64,000 nt of DNA from Caulobacteraceae bacterium (lineage in GTDB: Bacteria; Pseudomonadota; Alphaproteobacteria; Caulobacterales; Caulobacteraceae): contig JANXUA010000122.1 of NCBI GenBank assembly GCA_025352085.1, forward strand, positions 1-64,000, given 5' to 3'. Positions 54,152 to 64,000 of the stretch are shown here, piece after piece; positions within the stretch are counted from its first letter, which is position 1, and the number at the start of each line of letters is the position of its first letter. The translations under genes were made by a program, and so were the position numbers. Below the pieces are notes generated by a model that did not search any database, was not told the origin of the DNA, and worked only from the letters and a program-made list of their open reading frames with translations.

Positions 54152-54211
54152 TTGGATATGCTTGTCAAATTGTTGCACATATCGCCTGTGTTCGGGGAAC
54201 ACTTTATCCAA
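54152..54211. promoter_or_regulatory. Palindromic region between ior and Lrp-type gene
   Basis: This AT-rich stretch between the divergent genes contains TTGGATA (54152-54158) and TATCCAA (54205-54211), a perfect 7-bp inverted repeat. Inside it is GATATG (54155-54160) paired with CATATC (54178-54183). Several spaced half-sites in an AT-rich divergent region are typical of Lrp/AsnC binding. No site has been shown. Confidence 0.45.
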
Positions 54212-54234
54212 ATATGGTGCATTGGAGTTAGAAA

Positions 54235-54741
54235 TTGCCGGAACTTCTTGACGCTATCGACGCCCGCATACTCGATTTGATTCAGCACGACGCGAGCCTT
54301 TCGGTAGCCGAGATCGCCGAACGCGTGGGCCTTTCCTCGAGTCCGTGCTGGCGGCGGATCAAACGCCTTGAGGACGACGGCACAATTCAGAAGCGGGTGA
54401 CCATCCTTGATCGCGATAAGCTCGGCCTCACCTTCGAGGTCTATTGCACGGTCAAACTGTCCCTGCCGACCAAGGAAAATCTGGAGACCTTCGAGACGGC
54501 TGTCAAGCGGTGGGCCGAGGTGGTGCAATGCGCGACGGTGACCGGCGCCGCCGATTATGAAATGCGCATCGTCACCCGCGACATGCACGCCTTTGACAAT
54601 TTCCTCAGGGACAAGATTTTGTCTCTGGGACTGGTGTCGAATATCGAAAGCCGGATTGTCGTTCGCGCCGTGAAGAACGCGACGACGATCCCCCTGGGAC
54701 TGGTCAGCCCGTACGTGGGCGCGAGGCTTTCGGACGAATAA
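54235..54741 (+). CDS. Lrp/AsnC-family transcriptional regulator
   Basis: 168 residues: an N-terminal helix-turn-helix (DARILDLIQHDASLSVAEIAERVGLSSSPCWRRIKRLEDDG) and a C-terminal RAM ligand-binding domain (VVQCATVTGAADYEMRIVTRD, SLGLVSNIESRIVVRAVKNAT). The start is TTG 54235 with GGAG 7 bases upstream. It is divergent from the indolepyruvate oxidoreductase, so the likely ligand is an aromatic amino acid or its keto acid. The pirin gene follows 12 bases downstream in the same direction. Confidence 0.93.
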   Translation: MPELLDAIDARILDLIQHDASLSVAEIAERVGLSSSPCWRRIKRLEDDGTIQKRVTILDRDKLGLTFEVYCTVKLSLPTKENLETFETAVKRWAEVVQCATVTGAADYEMRIVTRDMHAFDNFLRDKILSLGLVSNIESRIVVRAVKNATTIPLGLVSPYVGARLSDE

Positions 54742-54753
54742 AGGAGACGCGCG

Positions 54754-55614
54754 ATGATTGAAGTCGTCCTTGAATCGTATCGCCACGACCTCGGTGGCTT
54801 TACTGTCGGCCGCGCGCTTCCCGCCATCGCCAGACGCAGCGTCGGACCCTTCGTGTTTTTCGACCATTTTGGTCCGGTGGATATGCCAGCCGGTTTTCCG
54901 GCCGACGTCGATGTCCGCCCGCACCCACATATCGGCCTTTCCACCTTGAGCTATCTCCTCGACGGCGAGATCACCCACCGCGACAGCGTCGGCTCCAATG
55001 TCGCCATCCGCCCGGGCGAGGTGAACTGGATGACCGCCGGGCGCGGCATCACCCACTCGGAACGGTTCGAGACCCTGCGGCGGGACGGCGGCGCCTTGCA
55101 CGGGCTACAGGCATGGATCGCCCTGCCGGACGACGCCGAAGAAGCGGAGCCGTCGTTTTCTCACCATGGACCCGACGACCTGCCGACCTATGAATTCCCG
55201 GGGCTGTGGGCGCGCCTGCTGGCGGGCAAGGCCTTCGGCGCCGAAGCGGCGGTGAAGACCCATTCGCCGATGTTCTATGTGCACTGGCGCCTTGGCGCCG
55301 GCGCGCAGGCGCAGATTCCGGCGGAGTATTCCGAACGCGCCGCCTTCATCGCCAAGGGCTCGGTTGAGATTGAGGGGCAGACCTTCACCCCCGGCCAGAT
55401 GGTCGTGTTCGCGCCCGGCGAGCCGATCCTGGTCACCGGCGTCGCCGACGCCGACGTCATGCTGCTCGGGGGCGAACCGGTCGGGCCGCGGTTCCTGGAC
55501 TGGAACTTCGTCTCGTCATCCAAGGCGCGACTCGAACAGGCCAAGGCCGATTGGCGGGCCGGGCGGTTCAAGCTCCCCGACACCGACCACGACGAATTCA
55601 TTCCAGGACCTTGA
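54754..55614 (+). CDS. Pirin family protein
   Basis: 286-residue bicupin. The N-terminal cupin has the metal-binding cluster VRPHPHIGLSTLSYLLDGEITHRDS and GEVNWMTAGRGITHSER. The C-terminal cupin ends GEPILVTGVADADVMLLGGEPVG. Pirins bind iron; some members (YhhW) have quercetinase activity and others bind transcription factors. AAGGAG lies 9 bases before the ATG. It is co-directional with the Lrp-type gene and may be in the same transcript. Confidence 0.9.
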   Translation: MIEVVLESYRHDLGGFTVGRALPAIARRSVGPFVFFDHFGPVDMPAGFPADVDVRPHPHIGLSTLSYLLDGEITHRDSVGSNVAIRPGEVNWMTAGRGITHSERFETLRRDGGALHGLQAWIALPDDAEEAEPSFSHHGPDDLPTYEFPGLWARLLAGKAFGAEAAVKTHSPMFYVHWRLGAGAQAQIPAEYSERAAFIAKGSVEIEGQTFTPGQMVVFAPGEPILVTGVADADVMLLGGEPVGPRFLDWNFVSSSKARLEQAKADWRAGRFKLPDTDHDEFIPGP

Positions 55615-55680
55615 TCGGAGCGCGGAGGCTATCGCCCGCACTTCAACTGGAAAACCGCCAGGCATGCGAGATCCCGCGCC

Positions 55681-56292
55681 CTAATCCCCACCCAGGGCGT
55701 GCCGCGCCTGCATCCAGTATTGCGCGCCGGTGATCAGGGTGATCAGGGCCGCCAGCCACAGCAGGGCGTGCGCGGCCGTGGTGGCTGGACCCAGTACGGC
55801 CGGATCACTGGGCAGGGCGAACGCCCCCCAGCACGCCACCAGCAATTCGGCGCCCAGGGCGACGAGCTGCAGGGTGGTCTTCCACTTGGCCAGCAGGGTC
55901 ACCGGCAGGCTGACCCCTTTGCCCGCCGCCACTTCGCGCAGGGCGCTGACGGTGAATTCGCGAAACAGGATCAGGGCCGCCGGGATGGCCACCGCCGCGT
56001 TGGGGCTGAGCGATAACAGGCCCAGAATGGCCCCGCACACCAGAACCTTATCGGCGATCGGGTCGAGAATCGCGCCCCACACCGTCATCGCGTCCAGCTT
56101 TCGGGCCAGCCATCCGTCGAAAAAGTCAGTGATCGCCGCCACGACAAAGGCCGCGAACGCCCATCGCTCCAGCGCGAACTGGTCGGCCGGGGTCAGCGTG
56201 TCGCTGAGCAGGGCCGCCGTGGCCAGGCCGAAGAAGGTGAACAGGGCGAGGACCAGGCGCAGGCCGGTCAGGAGGTTGGGGAGTTTGGTCAT
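55681..56292 (-). CDS. pgsA: CDP-diacylglycerol-glycerol-3-phosphate 3-phosphatidyltransferase
   Basis: Makes phosphatidylglycerol-phosphate from CDP-diacylglycerol at the inner membrane. 203 residues from ATG 56292 (MTKLPNLLTGLRLVL), which has AGGA 8 bases upstream. The CDP-alcohol phosphotransferase motif is in TDFFDGWLARKLDAMTVWGAILDPIADK, with helices before and after. uvrC-pgsA is a common order and both are on the minus strand here. Confidence 0.93.
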   Translation of the reverse strand: MTKLPNLLTGLRLVLALFTFFGLATAALLSDTLTPADQFALERWAFAAFVVAAITDFFDGWLARKLDAMTVWGAILDPIADKVLVCGAILGLLSLSPNAAVAIPAALILFREFTVSALREVAAGKGVSLPVTLLAKWKTTLQLVALGAELLVACWGAFALPSDPAVLGPATTAAHALLWLAALITLITGAQYWMQARHALGGD

Positions 56293-56327
56293 GGGCGCCA
56301 TCCTAACGCGTAATCGCGCCGATAGTT

Positions 56328-58193
56328 CTACGCGCCCTTGCGAAAATGATCGTGGATACGTTGCGCCAGTGCGGCGTTGACGCCCTCGACCTTGATCAGA
56401 TCGTCGACGGAAGCTCTGGCGACGCCGCGCGCCGAGCCGTAGGCGTGCAACAGGGCGCGTTTGCGCGCCGGTCCAACGCCCTCGATCTCGTCGAGCGGGT
56501 TCTTGAGCATCTGCGCGGCGCGTTTTGCGCGGTGCGTGCCGATGGCGAAACGGTGGGCCTCGTCGCGCAAGCGCTGGAGGTAGTAAAGCACCGGACTTTT
56601 CGGCTCGAGCATGAAGGGCGCCTTGCCGGGCATGAAAAACCGTTCCAGCCCAGCGTCGCGGTCGGGGCCCTTGGCCACGCCGACAACCGCGACATCGTCG
56701 ACGCCCAGATCGGCCATCACATCCATCGCCGCCTGCAATTGCCCGGCGCCGCCGTCGACCAGAACCAGATCGGGGCGCGGCGTATTCTCGCCGGCCTCCT
56801 CGTCCTTGGCCAGGCGCGCGAACCGGCGGGCGAGCACCTCGCGCATCATGCCGTAGTCATCGCCGGGGGTCAGGTCCGTGCTCTTGATGTTGAACTTGCG
56901 GTATTGGTTCTTTTGAAAACCGTCCGGTCCGGCGACGATCATGCCGCCAACGGCGTTCGTGCCGGATATGTGCGAGTTGTCATAGACTTCGATACGCTCG
57001 GGGGGCGCCTCCAGGGCGAAGGCCTCGCCCACCTGGGTGAGCAGCTTTGATTGGGCCGAACCCTCCGCCATCCGGCGGCCGAAGGCTTCGCGCGCATTGG
57101 TGACGGCGTGATCAACCAGGTCCCGCTTCTCGCCCCGCCGCGGCACGGCGATCTCCACCTTTCGCCCGGCCTTCAGGCCAAAAGCTTCGCTCAGCAGGTC
57201 ACGCTCGGCCGGCTCGACATTGACGAGCATGAGCCGGGGGATCGGCTTGTCATCATAAAATTGGCCAAGGAACGCCGCCATGATCTCGGCGTCGTCGTCG
57301 GTGCGATCGACGCGCGGAAAATAGGCGCGGTTGCCCCAGTTCTGGCCGGCTCGGAAGAAGAACACCTGAACACAGGCCTGCCCGCCCTCGGCGTGCAAGG
57401 CGAACACGTCCGCCTCGTCGATGGTTTCGGGATTGACCTGGGTTTCCTGGGCGACGGACGAAAGGGCGCGGATCCGGTCGCGCAGGCGGGCGGCCTGCTC
57501 GAATTCGAGCGCATCGGACGCCGCCTGCATTTCGGCGCTCATCCGCGCCATCACCGAGCGGCTCTTGCCGCGCAGAAAGGCCTCAGCCTCCGACACCAGG
57601 GCTTGATAATCCTCCAGGGCGATCAGCCCGACGCACGGCGCCGCGCAGCGGCGGATCTGGTGCAGCATGCACGGCCGCGTGCGGCTTTCATAGACGCTGT
57701 CCGAACACGAGCGGAGCAAGAAGGCCTTTTGCAGGGTGTTGAGGGTGCGGTTGACCGCCCAGGCGCTGGCGAAGGGGCCAAAATAATCGCCCTTGATCGC
57801 ATGGGCGCCGCGATGCTTGCGCAATTGCGCCGCCGGATGTTCCCGGCGAATGACGATTTCGGGAAAGCTCTTGTCGTCGCGCAGCAGCACGTTGAACCGC
57901 GGCTTGAGCTGTTTGATCAGATTGATCTCCAGCAGCAGGGCGTCTGTCTCGGTCTTGGTGGTGGTGAACTCCATCGCCCGGGTCAGATCGACCATCAGGG
58001 CAATGCGTTGAGTGTGAAACCGTCCCTGCGCGTACTGGATGACCCGCTTTTTCAGCGACCGCGCCTTGCCGACATAGAGCGCCTCGCCGCCCTCGCCGAA
58101 CATGCGGTAGACGCCCGGACTATCGGGCAGTCGCCGCACATGATCCATGATCATAGCGGCGCCGATCAGGGGCGAAGGCGCGTCGTCGGGCAT
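56328..58193 (-). CDS. uvrC: UvrABC excinuclease subunit C
   Basis: Dual-incision nuclease of nucleotide excision repair. 621 residues from ATG 58193: an N-terminal GIY-YIG domain ([24 protein letters not shown]), a central UvrB-binding UVR motif ([24 protein letters not shown]), a C-terminal RNase-H-like domain ([34 protein letters not shown]) and tandem helix-hairpin-helix at the end. The longer start in the track (58349) adds residues not found in UvrC. pgsA lies 35 bases downstream. Confidence 0.96.
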   Translation of the reverse strand: MPDDAPSPLIGAAMIMDHVRRLPDSPGVYRMFGEGGEALYVGKARSLKKRVIQYAQGRFHTQRIALMVDLTRAMEFTTTKTETDALLLEINLIKQLKPRFNVLLRDDKSFPEIVIRREHPAAQLRKHRGAHAIKGDYFGPFASAWAVNRTLNTLQKAFLLRSCSDSVYESRTRPCMLHQIRRCAAPCVGLIALEDYQALVSEAEAFLRGKSRSVMARMSAEMQAASDALEFEQAARLRDRIRALSSVAQETQVNPETIDEADVFALHAEGGQACVQVFFFRAGQNWGNRAYFPRVDRTDDDAEIMAAFLGQFYDDKPIPRLMLVNVEPAERDLLSEAFGLKAGRKVEIAVPRRGEKRDLVDHAVTNAREAFGRRMAEGSAQSKLLTQVGEAFALEAPPERIEVYDNSHISGTNAVGGMIVAGPDGFQKNQYRKFNIKSTDLTPGDDYGMMREVLARRFARLAKDEEAGENTPRPDLVLVDGGAGQLQAAMDVMADLGVDDVAVVGVAKGPDRDAGLERFFMPGKAPFMLEPKSPVLYYLQRLRDEAHRFAIGTHRAKRAAQMLKNPLDEIEGVGPARKRALLHAYGSARGVARASVDDLIKVEGVNAALAQRIHDHFRKGA

Positions 58194-58257
58194 GAGACTA
58201 GATATAGGCGAATCGCGCCGCGCGCCCATCTCGCGTCGTTTTTCCCGCTCTTTTCGT

Positions 58258-59220
58258 TCAACTCCAACCAGAACGGGGCAGGCGAAAGCGCACTTCGTCC
58301 CGCGAAAAATCAAGACAGACGGTCTCGAAACGGCTGAGGACGTCGACACCGAGCAGGATCGCCGGTCGATTGATGAGGTCCCACAGCTTGAAGGTGTACA
58401 GGTCGGCGAACGCTACCGGCCAGTTGGGAAGTTTCAATCCACCCACGCGAAGATTGGGCAGATCGGCGATTTCGGCATCGATGGTCTGGCCGGTGGCGCT
58501 GAAGATCACCGTCCCGGTCCGGGACGTGTCAGGACGGCGTTTCAGCGCCAGATCGCGCAGGGCGATGTTGCCGATGGTGTTCTGGGCCCCGGAATCGAGG
58601 AAGGCGGTGATCCGAATCCCCGCCAGATCGGCATCCACCAAGGTCAGTTGACCATCACGGCGCGTGGCCTTCATGTCGATCTCGTTCGGGTCGCGCCACA
58701 GTCGCCCCGGCGGCTCGACCCGCAAGGTCTGCCCCCGAAAATCGAGGGTCACGACCTGATGCTCGACGGTGTCGAGACCGAGCATGCCCAGTCCGCCGAT
58801 ATCCGCCTGTGGCAGAACCGCGAAGGCGACCTTCACGGTCGATCGCGCGCCGAGCTTCAGCGTCGTCTGGGCGGATGGCGCCGCGCGGACGCCCGCGGCG
58901 CCGTTGATCTCCACGTCGGGACCCAAGGCGAGGCCCAGTTTGGCCGCGAGTTCGCGGGCGATCACCGAATGATTGGCGCCGGTGTCGACCACGAAGGCGA
59001 ACGGGCCGCTGTCGGCGATTCGCACCGGCGCGGTCATCCGGCTGTACATGTCGGCCACCGTCGAAAGGCTGGTCGGCGGCACATAGGGTTGATTGGCCAG
59101 GGGCGTCAGGCGCGAGGCGGGCGCATTCTCGATTAACGCAGCGCTGGCGGCGGGCGCGCACGCCACTCCAGCCCCGGCCAAGAGGCCGAAGGTCCGGCGA
59201 TCGATGAGCCGCTGCGCCAT
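58258..59220 (-). CDS. Exported retroviral-type aspartyl protease family protein
   Basis: 320 residues with an N-terminal twin-arginine-like export signal ([21 protein letters not shown]). Two aspartyl-protease half-sites are visible in one chain: [19 protein letters not shown] (about residue 75) and [19 protein letters not shown] (about residue 205), each with a following hydrophobic flap-like region, giving a pepsin-like two-lobe arrangement from retropepsin repeats. Activity is not proven and the target is unknown. ATG 59220 is preferred to 59328, whose extra residues precede the export signal. Confidence 0.82.
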   Translation of the reverse strand: MAQRLIDRRTFGLLAGAGVACAPAASAALIENAPASRLTPLANQPYVPPTSLSTVADMYSRMTAPVRIADSGPFAFVVDTGANHSVIARELAAKLGLALGPDVEINGAAGVRAAPSAQTTLKLGARSTVKVAFAVLPQADIGGLGMLGLDTVEHQVVTLDFRGQTLRVEPPGRLWRDPNEIDMKATRRDGQLTLVDADLAGIRITAFLDSGAQNTIGNIALRDLALKRRPDTSRTGTVIFSATGQTIDAEIADLPNLRVGGLKLPNWPVAFADLYTFKLWDLINRPAILLGVDVLSRFETVCLDFSRDEVRFRLPRSGWS

Positions 59221-59474
59221 GGCCGCCCGCTTCCTCCGACGCAGAGGATACACCCGCGGGGTCGGGGCCCCAAGGAATTCGTTTCGGCCAATCGAAACGC
59301 ACGCCGAACCGCGGGCGCCGACCGGCAAAAAGCGGCGGCGCTAGGTTCACGCCATGAGCTGCATTTGACAGAGCGCTGGGACGCCGCCATGGTCCGGCTG
59401 CCTGTGATCAGGGGGCGATCAAAATGCTACGTGCCCAGAAGACTGCGGCGCCATCGGCTCCCGGATGACGTGAG

Positions 59475-60848
59475 GTGACCTCAACGGCCGCGCACGTTCC
59501 GCCCGCTTTCGTCGCGTCCGCGCCGCCGCAACTGCTGCGCGTGCTGGGGCTGGCGTTCGGTCTGGCGGTGGTGGTGGGCAGCGTGATCGGCGCGGGAATC
59601 ATGCGCGCGCCCGGCGTGGTGGCGCGGGGGATCGCCAACGAGCCGATGTTTCTCTTCGCCTGGGGCGTCGGTGGCGCGGTGTGCATGCTTTCCGCCATGC
59701 CGCTGGTGGAGGCCGGCGCATCGGCGCCTCGGGCCGGCGGCGCCTTTCCAATCGCCGAACGCGCCTTCGGGACGACCGTGGGTTTTCTCGCGGGATGGAT
59801 TACCTGGCTAGGCAATGTGTCGGCCATCGCCTACGTCGCCGTGGTTTTCGGCGAATATGTCCATCGCCTGGGGCTGGCCGCGCCGATTCCGACGAGCGCG
59901 CTCGCCTGCTGCCTGAGCCTCGCCGCCGCGGCCATGAACCTGGTGGGAACGCGAGCGACCGGCGCTTCACAGGCGGTGGCCAGCGCGGTCAAGGGCGCGG
60001 GATTTCTGATCCTGGCGGCGGTGCTGCTTGCCTCACCGCACGTCACGCCCGCGCTTTCCGCGTCGCCCGCCGTCGCGGCGGGGGCGGCGACCGTCGGAAT
60101 CGGTGGGGTGATCATGGCGATCCGGGTCATCTATGCGACTTATAACGGCTGGGCCGGCGCCATCTTTTTCTCCGAAGAGGTGCGGCGGCCCGAACGAGCC
60201 CTGGCGCGGGCGACCTTCACCGGCATCGTCGTGGTGACCACGCTTTATGTGTTGATTAACATCGCGGTTCTGCACGTCTTGACGCCCGCCGCCATCGCTG
60301 GATCCGACCTGGCGGTGGGAGATGCGGCCAAAGCCGCCCTGGGAGCGATGGGTGATACGGCGATCACCGCATTTGGCCTCTTCTCCCTGGCCGCGCTCGC
60401 CAACTTGAATGTCATGAAAGGTTCCCGGATCACCTTCTGCATGGCCAGGGACGGCGTCCTGCGGAAGGGTCTGGCCGCCGTTTCGACCGGCGGTACGCCG
60501 GTGTGGAGCGTCGCGATGCTGGTCTTCTTCTCCGCCCTCCTGGCCGCCACCGGGGGGTATGAGACCCTGGTGCGTATCTCGGCGCCGTGGAACATCTGCG
60601 CCGTGCTCATCATCACCTTCAGCGCGATCCGCCTGCGGATCGTCGAACCGGCGCTGGCGCGGCCCTGGAAGATGCCGCTCTTTCCTATCCCGGCCATTGT
60701 CGCGGCGGTGATTCAGGCCAGCCTTCTCGTTCTTCTGGTCTGGGACGACCCTCTGGATGGGCTCTGGTCGGCGGTGACCGTCGTGGCGCCGCTGCCGATT
60801 TGGCTGATCTTCGCGCGGCGTTGGCGGCGGGAGGCGGCGGGCGACTGA
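59475..60848 (+). CDS. APC-family amino acid permease
   Basis: 457-residue inner-membrane secondary transporter of about twelve helices. The family motif is near the N-terminus (VVVGSVIGAGIMRAPGVVARG). Later parts include VIYATYNGWAGAIFFSEEVRRPERALARA, the GS-E-like conserved loop, and NVMKGSRITFCMARDGVLRKG. The substrate cannot be assigned. The start is GTG 59475 with little Shine-Dalgarno support. It is convergent with the second fabA-like gene. Confidence 0.88.
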   Translation: MTSTAAHVPPAFVASAPPQLLRVLGLAFGLAVVVGSVIGAGIMRAPGVVARGIANEPMFLFAWGVGGAVCMLSAMPLVEAGASAPRAGGAFPIAERAFGTTVGFLAGWITWLGNVSAIAYVAVVFGEYVHRLGLAAPIPTSALACCLSLAAAAMNLVGTRATGASQAVASAVKGAGFLILAAVLLASPHVTPALSASPAVAAGAATVGIGGVIMAIRVIYATYNGWAGAIFFSEEVRRPERALARATFTGIVVVTTLYVLINIAVLHVLTPAAIAGSDLAVGDAAKAALGAMGDTAITAFGLFSLAALANLNVMKGSRITFCMARDGVLRKGLAAVSTGGTPVWSVAMLVFFSALLAATGGYETLVRISAPWNICAVLIITFSAIRLRIVEPALARPWKMPLFPIPAIVAAVIQASLLVLLVWDDPLDGLWSAVTVVAPLPIWLIFARRWRREAAGD

Positions 60849-60862
60849 CTAGCTGATATGTC

Positions 60863-61393
60863 TCACTCGCCGGGCGCTATCAGGCCAACCTTCAGATCAT
60901 TGGCGACGTAGACACAAGCGCCGTCCGCAAACAGTCGACCGTTCGCCACGCCCAGAACCAGCTTGCCGCGCCGGACCTGACGCAGGTCCACTTCATAGCG
61001 CACCAGTCGGACGGCGGGGGTGATGTCCCCTCGAAATTTCACCTCGCCCACGCCGGTGGCGCGACCCTTGCCAGGTGAGCCGGACCACCCGAGCCAATAG
61101 CCGACGATCTGCCACATGGCGTCCAGCCCAAGACACCCCGGCATCACCGGGTCGTCGCGAAAATGACAGTCGAAGAACCAAAGGTTCGGCGTGATATCCA
61201 GCTCGGCCACAACGTGACCCTTGCCAAATTCGCCGCCGTCCAGGCTGATCTCGGTGATCCGGTCCATCATGAGCATGGGCGGCGCGGGAAGCTGGGCGTT
61301 GCCGGGACCGAAATAGCCTCCCCTGCCGGATTCGAGCAGATCTTCCTTCGTGTAGGAGGGCTTCGGCGTATGGAAGTCGCGGGGGTCGGCCAT
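60863..61393 (-). CDS. FabA paralogue (3-hydroxyacyl-ACP dehydratase/isomerase type)
   Basis: 176 residues, close in sequence to the fabA product at 15120: [19 protein letters not shown] and [24 protein letters not shown] are nearly the same and keep the catalytic His and Asp. It differs in the N-terminus ([20 protein letters not shown]) and at positions lining the acyl channel region ([20 protein letters not shown]). No fabB is next to it. Two FabA-type enzymes in one genome suggest different chain length or a role in a special lipid such as the sphingoid acyl chain. Confidence 0.9.
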   Translation of the reverse strand: MADPRDFHTPKPSYTKEDLLESGRGGYFGPGNAQLPAPPMLMMDRITEISLDGGEFGKGHVVAELDITPNLWFFDCHFRDDPVMPGCLGLDAMWQIVGYWLGWSGSPGKGRATGVGEVKFRGDITPAVRLVRYEVDLRQVRRGKLVLGVANGRLFADGACVYVANDLKVGLIAPGE

Positions 61394-61493
61394 GGCGATT
61401 CAACCTATTTTGAATATCGCGCGGTCATCGTTCCACGCGACGGCGCCCTGGTCTATCGCAATGCGAGTTCGGCAGCGATGGGCGGCGCCCCGA

Positions 61494-63341
<1,848 letters not shown>

Positions 63342-63410
63342 CTAAGCCGTGGGTGGAGGGCCCGCCGATGCGATGGGTGGATGGGCGAACCGGGAATCGC
63401 GGTCCGCATT

Positions 63411-63565
63411 CCCTCCCTTCGCCGGCATGACCCGGATCAGGTTCGGCGGGTCGCCGCGCCGGTGGATCGTGGCAAACGGAAGGTTCACATCCGTTTGTGG
63501 TCCGATCCACCTATGCCGAAGCACTTGCGGCCTCTCAGTCCCTTGCGCGGGACACCCCGGAGAAT
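63411..63565 (-). promoter_or_regulatory. TPP riboswitch upstream of thiC
   Basis: On the minus strand the thi-box appears in order: GGGGTGTCCCGCGC, then GGGACTGAGAGG, a long variable arm, and GAACCTGATCCGGGTCATGC followed by CGGCGAAGGGAGGG. These match the P1/P2 core (CTGAGA) and the P4/P5 (ACCTGATC...GGGT) elements that bind thiamine pyrophosphate. The leader ends 78 bases before the thiC ATG, suiting translational or termination control of thiC by TPP. Confidence 0.9.
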
Positions 63566-63608
63566 GACGGCGACCCTAGACCCTGACGGACGGGGGTCAA
63601 GAGGTTTG

Positions 63609-64000
63609 CTATTGCCGTGACACCGTAAAACGCAGCAGTTCCTGTTGCGGCAGGGCCCAGCCGGGCTTCAACGCCAGGGCTTTCTGGTAGTCGAAATAGG
63701 CGGCCTTTTCATCATCGAGGCCCTCATAGGCCAGGGCGCGGTTAAAATAAGCCTTCTCCGGCTCCTTCACGCCCAGCGCGAGGCCCCGGTTGATGTCGCC
63801 CAACCCTTCGGAATAGCGTTTCACGCCGATCAGCGCGCCGCCGCGATTGGTCCACCCCTCGCCCGCTTCGGGGGCCAGCTGCACGCCGGTGTTAAGGTCG
63901 ACCATGGCGCCGGCGAAATCCCGCCGGCGCATCTTCATCACGCCGCGGTTGATGAAGGTGGCGCCGCGGTTGTGACGAGACAGCACTTCGCTCGCCAGAG
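63609..64000 (-). CDS. TPR-repeat protein, 3' part (5' end outside window)
   Basis: About 130 residues of the C-terminal part of a tetratricopeptide protein. The frame stays open past the track's GTG at 63986 to the window end (LASEVLSRHNRGATF), so the gene begins outside. Repeats are visible in FAGAMVDLNTGVQLAPEAGEGW, RYSEGLGDINRGLALGVKEPEKAYF and DEKAAYFDYQKALALKPGW. The partner and role are unknown. It is transcribed toward the thiC riboswitch on the same strand, about 45 bases before it. Confidence 0.8.
   Translation of the reverse strand, partial: LASEVLSRHNRGATFINRGVMKMRRRDFAGAMVDLNTGVQLAPEAGEGWTNRGGALIGVKRYSEGLGDINRGLALGVKEPEKAYFNRALAYEGLDDEKAAYFDYQKALALKPGWALPQQELLRFTVSRQ

Overview
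This 64 kb window is a GC-rich, gene-dense stretch of a bacterial chromosome, almost certainly from an alphaproteobacterium. The best guess is a Caulobacterales-type organism. The gene content supports this: hslV-hslU, fabA-fabB, mtaB-ftsY-ispZ with coupled starts, a CnoX/Lon-domain/Trm112-like operon, and a sphingolipid locus of the kind known from Caulobacter. I see no rRNA, tRNA, CRISPR array, phage or insertion sequence. The lineage is an inference from gene content, not from a marker search.

Layout. 0-2.6 kb: glyoxylate shunt (isocitrate lyase, cut by the window edge, and malate synthase). 2.6-7.3 kb, minus strand: an orphan secretin, a secreted protein with an HELAE motif, and a TPR-sulfotransferase. 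7.5-13.3 kb: a FadB/FadJ-like beta-oxidation enzyme with a PsrA-type operator candidate, a CsgG-like secreted protein, hslVU and a MoeB/ThiF E1-like enzyme. 13.4-20.3 kb: 2-hydroxyacid dehydrogenase, SH3 protein, fabA-fabB, a P-loop kinase-like protein, murI, oxyR and dapF. 20.3-29.2 kb: glycosyltransferase, phospholipase D-family protein, alpha/beta hydrolase, a coupled pair of membrane proteins, DUF2332, AI-2E permease, fabI and a UbiH-type monooxygenase. 29.2-35 kb: a short AT-rich ORF, Trm112-like, Lon-domain and CnoX proteins, MarR, then ispZ-ftsY-mtaB.

35-50.7 kb is the most interesting part. One block (35.0-38.8 kb) holds inositol-phosphate synthase, a sugar-phosphate-type nucleotidyltransferase, an SDR and a divergent CDP-alcohol phosphotransferase, which together look like a route to a CDP-inositol-derived lipid. 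After an AT-rich orphan gene (39.1 kb) comes a sphingolipid block (40.0-50.7 kb): MsbA-like ABC exporter, fatty acyl-AMP/ACP ligase, dedicated acyl carrier protein, serine palmitoyltransferase, a single-chain LptF-LptG-like permease, a ceramide-synthase-like acyltransferase and a carboxylesterase. I infer that the two blocks may cooperate to make and move an inositol-phosphate-decorated sphingolipid.

50.7-64 kb: fused indolepyruvate ferredoxin oxidoreductase with a divergent Lrp regulator and a pirin, pgsA, uvrC, an aspartyl-protease-like protein, an APC permease, a second fabA-like gene, thiC behind a TPP riboswitch, and a TPR protein cut by the window end. Several palindromic intergenic repeats are scattered through the window.
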